IMG/VR virus record: IMGVR_UViG_3300030107_002565
Location: 1 to 49,929 of that record
DNA from: a virus
DNA: 49,929 bases
Direction: 5' to 3' (one strand)
Position numbers and translations under genes: made by a program. The first letter of the stretch is position 1. Each line of letters opens with the position of its first letter. The notes beneath the pieces were generated by a model. The model was given only the letters and a program-made list of their open reading frames with translations, ran no database searches and was not told where the DNA came from. Of the stretch, positions 46,780 to 49,929 are shown piece after piece.

Positions 46780-47361
46780 TTATCTACTATTCTTGAACAC
46801 TATAACCATACTTGCAGTAGCCATCCATAGTTCGAGTTCAGGATTATAAGCTAAATCTCTGAAACCACTAAACATACGTTGGTCTACCTCGGTTGCAGCA
46901 GGTGTTCCAGTAGCCCCCTTTGTAATATTAGAAAAATCAAGGTCCATAAGGACATTAGCGCAATTAAGCATGATATAATTAAGCAACCTTCTCTCTCTAT
47001 AGGGCTGTGCTACATCTCCCCCTGACGTAGTATTGGTAACCGTAATAGAGCTATCTCTATCTACCATTATATGTATATTAAAGCCTACTCCATAGAGCTC
47101 CCCTCGTGCTTCTGTTCCAGCATTGTTTGTTAATTTCTGGCCCATAAATTGCTGTTCTAAACCATTCGCTACCATTTCTGTTATTATTGATGGGTAACTG
47201 ACATCGTCTGTGGTTGGATATTGACCATAAACTGTGACATCGCTACCGTCAGAAGCCCATGCATTAGTAGAGCCTGTCGATGTAGTGTAAGTGCCTGAAC
47301 GGAGCTTGTCAATTAGAGCTCGTTCTATGTTGTTTAGGTGGTCTGGAGGATTAGTTGGCAT
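46780..47361 (-). CDS. Putative tail terminator/completion protein
   Basis: 193 aa. MPTNPPDHLNNIERALIDKL, then YPTTDDVSYPSIITEMVANG, YGVGFNIHIMVDRDSS and RERRLLNYIMLNCANVLMDL. The order (helix, short strands, Y-P-S-I, a strand followed by R-x-L-x-x-I-x-x-x-L) is like lambda gpU/SPP1 gp17-type terminators. The gene lies downstream of the connector genes and upstream of the tail tube, as expected. It overlaps the previous gene by one base. Confidence 0.5.
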   Translation of the reverse strand: MPTNPPDHLNNIERALIDKLRSGTYTTSTGSTNAWASDGSDVTVYGQYPTTDDVSYPSIITEMVANGLEQQFMGQKLTNNAGTEARGELYGVGFNIHIMVDRDSSITVTNTTSGGDVAQPYRERRLLNYIMLNCANVLMDLDFSNITKGATGTPAATEVDQRMFSGFRDLAYNPELELWMATASMVIVFKNSR

Positions 47362-48323
47362 TAGCTGTAAGCCCTCCTACGTGAATCATTGCGTCCGCGT
47401 GTTCGAACACAATCAAAAATAATGTAACCGTCAGTCATATCTTTCAAGGAATGTACATGCCATGATACTGATTTGTAAAACTCTACTTCCTTTAATTGAA
47501 TTGTATTGGTTGCAGCTCCATATCCAGTATAATTAACTTGTAGCTTATCTACGTTAGTTTCATAATCGTAGGTTCCTCCTACTGTAACTGCATACCTTGT
47601 TCCATCTCGATAAATACTAGTGGCAGAGGTGCCTGAAATATAAGGTACATCAACCGTTAACCAGTTTCCGCTAGGCACAGTTAAAGAAGTAGGAGTATAA
47701 GTTAATGTTTGTGGTGAACCTGCTGCGTTAACTACTGAAAATGTAGTGATTGTAGCTGTAAAATTAGTTTTTATTTTAAATCTCAATCGGTCTGCTTCTA
47801 ATGCGTTTTTCGAAGTTGCTGTATATCGAATGTATCCATTGTCAGATAATGTATTCGTAATAGATTCTCCATCAGAAGTTATGGTTCCCTCATCAGTACT
47901 CCAGTTAGTAGTACCTGAAGTAGCTGGATTAAAAATTGTTCTATAATTTGTAATTAATCTATCCCATCCTTCTATCTCATTGAAGTTGGTGTTGTTATCT
48001 TGGTCGAAATTAGGAAGGTTTTTTATAGTAGTTATATTTGGAGTGTAAATTCTAGCAGCTCCAATAATGTTACTTCCTTGTTTTTGTTGTTGATAATCTG
48101 CGGTTACCGCAGGTCTAATAATTGCAGGTAAATCTGGTAATAAAATCTCAGGCGATGATGCTGATGTTCCTGAGGGAACTCCATAATCATCTGTGTCGAA
48201 AATAGCTGGTCTATGATAGGTTACTTTCTGAGCTTGCTCAGTTCGGTATCTCAGTGCGCGAAACACTCTGTTCATATTCAAAGCACCCGGACGGACACCT
48301 TGAGAACCTATAAGACCGGGCAT
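47361..48323 (-). CDS. Head-tail joining/structural protein with beta insertion
   Basis: 320 aa from ATG 48323, preceded by GAGGTGAT. The N-terminal 100 residues (MPGLIGSQGVRPGALNMNRV, then VFRALRYRTEQAQKVTYHRP) look like a head-completion type protein. Residues about 110-270 are a Thr/Ser/Asn-rich beta sandwich (like a carbohydrate-binding module: GYIRYTATSKNALEADRLRF, then GNWLTVDVPYISG). The end is again compact. A beta domain inserted in a neck protein would face outward and could bind glycans. Overlaps both neighbours. Confidence 0.45.
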   Translation of the reverse strand: MPGLIGSQGVRPGALNMNRVFRALRYRTEQAQKVTYHRPAIFDTDDYGVPSGTSASSPEILLPDLPAIIRPAVTADYQQQKQGSNIIGAARIYTPNITTIKNLPNFDQDNNTNFNEIEGWDRLITNYRTIFNPATSGTTNWSTDEGTITSDGESITNTLSDNGYIRYTATSKNALEADRLRFKIKTNFTATITTFSVVNAAGSPQTLTYTPTSLTVPSGNWLTVDVPYISGTSATSIYRDGTRYAVTVGGTYDYETNVDKLQVNYTGYGAATNTIQLKEVEFYKSVSWHVHSLKDMTDGYIIFDCVRTRGRNDSRRRAYS

Positions 48324-48793
48324 CAATCACCTCGTGTACCCTGAGGTGCTGGATACATGTCTTTCGTAGAATCGACACCATCCACATTTTTCTTCCAGTT
48401 AACTTTACCAGTCCATGGGTTAGCATTATATTCAGTTGTTTTAATACTGAGAGCATTTTTCATAACTAATTGTTGTTCAGCTAGTTCTTTAAAGTGTATG
48501 AATTGGTCACCCTCGTAATAGACTGCTAAATCTCCAACCTGAATTCTTTCTATACCCATACCATTTTGTGCTATAGAAGCTAAATAGCAAGTGTAATAAG
48601 CCACAGCATTATCATAAGCAGCTGCGGAATCAGTAACATCATAAGCAGTTCCAATTTGTTCTTCAAACCATTCGGATGATATACTAATTAAAATATCTAA
48701 TGTGTCGTTGTCTAATTCTTCTTGTTCTATACCAGCTAAGAGTCTTATACGGTCTCTCAGTCCAGCGAGTGTTGTTATACTTGTTATTGCCAT
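48323..48793 (-). CDS. Head-tail connector (gp6-like)
   Basis: 156 aa from ATG 48793, which overlaps the upstream stop and has GGGGATGATG before it. MAITSITTLAGLRDRIRLLA, then DNDTLDILISISSEWFEEQI, AVAYYTCYLASIAQNGMGIE and an end rich in basic and polar residues. The all-helical pattern with D-x-x-L-D-x-L-I-x-x-A/S and A-V-A-x-Y-x-x-x-L is that of phage head-tail connector proteins. An upstream in-frame ATG would reach into the next gene and is rejected. Confidence 0.6.
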   Translation of the reverse strand: MAITSITTLAGLRDRIRLLAGIEQEELDNDTLDILISISSEWFEEQIGTAYDVTDSAAAYDNAVAYYTCYLASIAQNGMGIERIQVGDLAVYYEGDQFIHFKELAEQQLVMKNALSIKTTEYNANPWTGKVNWKKNVDGVDSTKDMYPAPQGTRGD

Positions 48794-48999
48794 TACATCA
48801 TCCCCATTGCGCCTGCACCGCCAGCAGCGGTAATTGCTACACCTACCCACCAGCGCATTTGGCGGCGTAAGTCGTTCTCCCACATTTCATGGTGAGCTAA
48901 GTGATTCGTAAAGAGAGTTTCGAATTTGTCCATTTTATGAAATACAGTTTTAACGCGTTCGTCAATGCGAATCAATAGTTCTTTATCTGTTTCATCCAT
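48793..48999 (-). CDS. XhlA-like small membrane protein (possible holin accessory)
   Basis: 68 aa. An amphipathic helix (MDETDKELLIRIDERVKTVF, then HKMDKFETLFTNHLAHHEMW) followed by RRQMRWW and one C-terminal hydrophobic Gly/Ala segment (VGVAITAAGGAGAMGMM). The charged-helix plus terminal membrane segment matches the XhlA/hemolysin-type layout used with holins. Its position among connector genes would also allow a virion role. Confidence 0.5.
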   Translation of the reverse strand: MDETDKELLIRIDERVKTVFHKMDKFETLFTNHLAHHEMWENDLRRQMRWWVGVAITAAGGAGAMGMM

Positions 49000-49013
49000 A
49001 TTTAAACCTTTCC

Positions 49014-49929
49014 TTAACCTACCAGCTCCGTGTTCTTATCTAAGTCTCTTCCTAGCATAACATCTCTATCATCAGCAGTATCGTAATCTAATTGTTGCTC
49101 TGAATCCTGTGAAGGGTGTTGTTGTATAACATCTCCTGTACAGTTTATAACTTGACCTGTGACCGATAATTCTTCGTTGGTTACATCTAAATTTTCTACA
49201 GTTCCTACAACCACAAAATTATTTTGGGATTTAAAATTAGTGCCGGCTGAAGAACCTGACACGGTTGCACCCGGACCTGCTGTAAATGTATTAGATGGAT
49301 AAGTAAGTTCTAAGCCTTTGCTTACACTTGTCATCCATAAATCTCCAGCACCCATAGTAAACTTACCAGCAGCACTATCACTAAATCTCATATATCCACA
49401 TTTAAGATTATAATCTGCTGCATCTGTTTGATAAGCAGCATTCATCCAATACCCTGTGGCTTCTTGATTTGCAGCCAATGTTGTGTCACTACCATTAATA
49501 AAATACTCCCACTTTACTTCTTTAGCGATTGTGGCATCGTGATAATATACCACATATGTATCACTTAAATCTACTGGATATGAAGCTCCAGATACAGATA
49601 AACCACTATTATTTATTGTACCAGTACCTGTTTTCCATGACCATCTCCAACTGAGAGAACCATCTCTCGATAATGTACCTGCACCTTTATATAAATTAGT
49701 GTTAATATTAATATAACCACCCGATAATCTGCTAACTGTAGTTGTTGCACTTCCATTAGCAACTTTAAGAATATTAAAATCTATATCTCCTTCATAAGTT
49801 AAAGTACCAGTTCCTGTTAAATCAACAGTAGAAGTACCTTGTGTGAATGTTCCTGCTCCTGCCCAAGTTGCATTAACAAGTGTTGCAGCTACACCTGAAG
49901 CTGAACTATCTGTTGCAGTTCCTGTTCCT
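49014..49929 (-). CDS. C-terminal part of a large repetitive virion/adhesin protein, open at right edge
   Basis: The frame ending at 49014 has no stop up to the right edge, giving about 304 residues; an in-frame GTG at 49553 is not needed as a start. The visible N-terminal half is Thr/Gly/Ser-rich with repeated short strands (GAGTFTQGTSTVDLTGTG, then GTLTYEGDIDFNIL and GYININTNLYKGAGTL), like beta-helix or autotransporter-type stems. The C-terminal third is more compact and ends DDRDVMLGRDLDKNTELVG. Probably a fibre, decoration or other surface protein. Confidence 0.6.
   Translation of the reverse strand, partial: GTGTATDSSASGVAATLVNATWAGAGTFTQGTSTVDLTGTGTLTYEGDIDFNILKVANGSATTTVSRLSGGYININTNLYKGAGTLSRDGSLSWRWSWKTGTGTINNSGLSVSGASYPVDLSDTYVVYYHDATIAKEVKWEYFINGSDTTLAANQEATGYWMNAAYQTDAADYNLKCGYMRFSDSAAGKFTMGAGDLWMTSVSKGLELTYPSNTFTAGPGATVSGSSAGTNFKSQNNFVVVGTVENLDVTNEELSVTGQVINCTGDVIQQHPSQDSEQQLDYDTADDRDVMLGRDLDKNTELVG

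Noticed and set aside
1-49929. Integrase or attachment sites
   Set aside because: No tyrosine or serine recombinase signature and no tRNA fragment were found, so there is no support for a provirus.
1-49929. Bacterial marine phage as the source
   Set aside because: Repeated BRE/TATA promoters at -25, leaderless starts, aIF1A and a PriS-type primase all point to an archaeal host.

Overview
The window is part of the genome of a tailed double-stranded DNA virus (Caudoviricetes-like) of an archaeon, most likely a marine one. The archaeal evidence is direct. Gene starts on the + strand follow strong archaeal core promoters (A-rich BRE plus CTTTATATAG) about 25 bases upstream, and many of these mRNAs would be leaderless. 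The virus encodes a homologue of archaeal translation initiation factor 1A, a PriS-like primase and a family B DNA polymerase. The tailed-virus evidence is also direct: a tape measure protein, a pair of tail assembly chaperone frames joined by a canonical -1 slippery heptamer, tail tube proteins, a tail terminator-like protein, a head-tail connector and very large fibre/adhesin proteins. A secreted protein with three Cys-rich GC-D-A-NYN-A-D-GSC repeats, a type common in marine Poseidoniales (Marine Group II) proteins, makes a Poseidoniales host my first guess. Marine Nitrososphaeria (Thaumarchaeota) are the alternative. No capsid, portal or terminase gene is seen, so the genome continues beyond the window.

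Layout. (1) 1-3.8 kb, - strand: a translationally coupled operon of small proteins, a membrane protein and a repeat-bearing surface protein, then a Cas4/RecB-like Fe-S nuclease and a protein resembling the Nmad1/DUF1599 family. (2) 3.8-4.05 kb: divergent promoter region. (3) 4.05-8.7 kb, + strand: a stretch of very small genes, most with their own leaderless promoter. Four promoters carry the same palindromic operator, TTTTCCAC-N4-GTGAAAA, abutting the BRE. Between them lie GC-richer, gene-free blocks full of inverted repeats that look like structured noncoding RNAs; one has its own promoter and a terminator-like end. The 8.1-8.7 kb part is AT-rich with GCTCTA(CT) iterons and is a candidate replication origin. 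(4) 8.7-13.2 kb: a MoxR/CobS-type AAA+ ATPase with a metallopeptidase-VWA (CobT-like) partner. (5) 13.2-21 kb: another structured RNA candidate, many small zinc-ribbon or membrane microproteins, an Hjc/RecU-like resolvase, a compact phytoene/squalene synthase, Hsp20, a AAA+ helicase-like ATPase and aIF1A. (6) 21-31.4 kb: MazG, PolB, an HNH/endonuclease VII-like protein, a GT4 glycosyltransferase, a degenerate HAD protein, primase and a B12-dependent ribonucleotide reductase. (7) 31.4-49.9 kb, - strand, convergent with the above: the tail module, read from connector and terminator through tail tube, chaperones and tape measure to hub and fibres.

How it may work together (inference). The replication set (PolB, primase, AAA+ ATPase, resolvase, Fe-S nuclease, RNR, MazG) makes and processes DNA and dNTPs. 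The operator-controlled leaderless genes look like an early, host-takeover regulon. aIF1A could tune initiation on viral messages, and phytoene synthase could redirect isoprenoids. Hsp20 and the MoxR-VWA pair could assist folding or virion assembly. The tail operon has its own promoter in front of the tail tube genes, fitting high late expression. Overlaps of the ATGA type are very frequent, so translational coupling is a general feature.

All family assignments are from reading motifs by eye; no database search was run.
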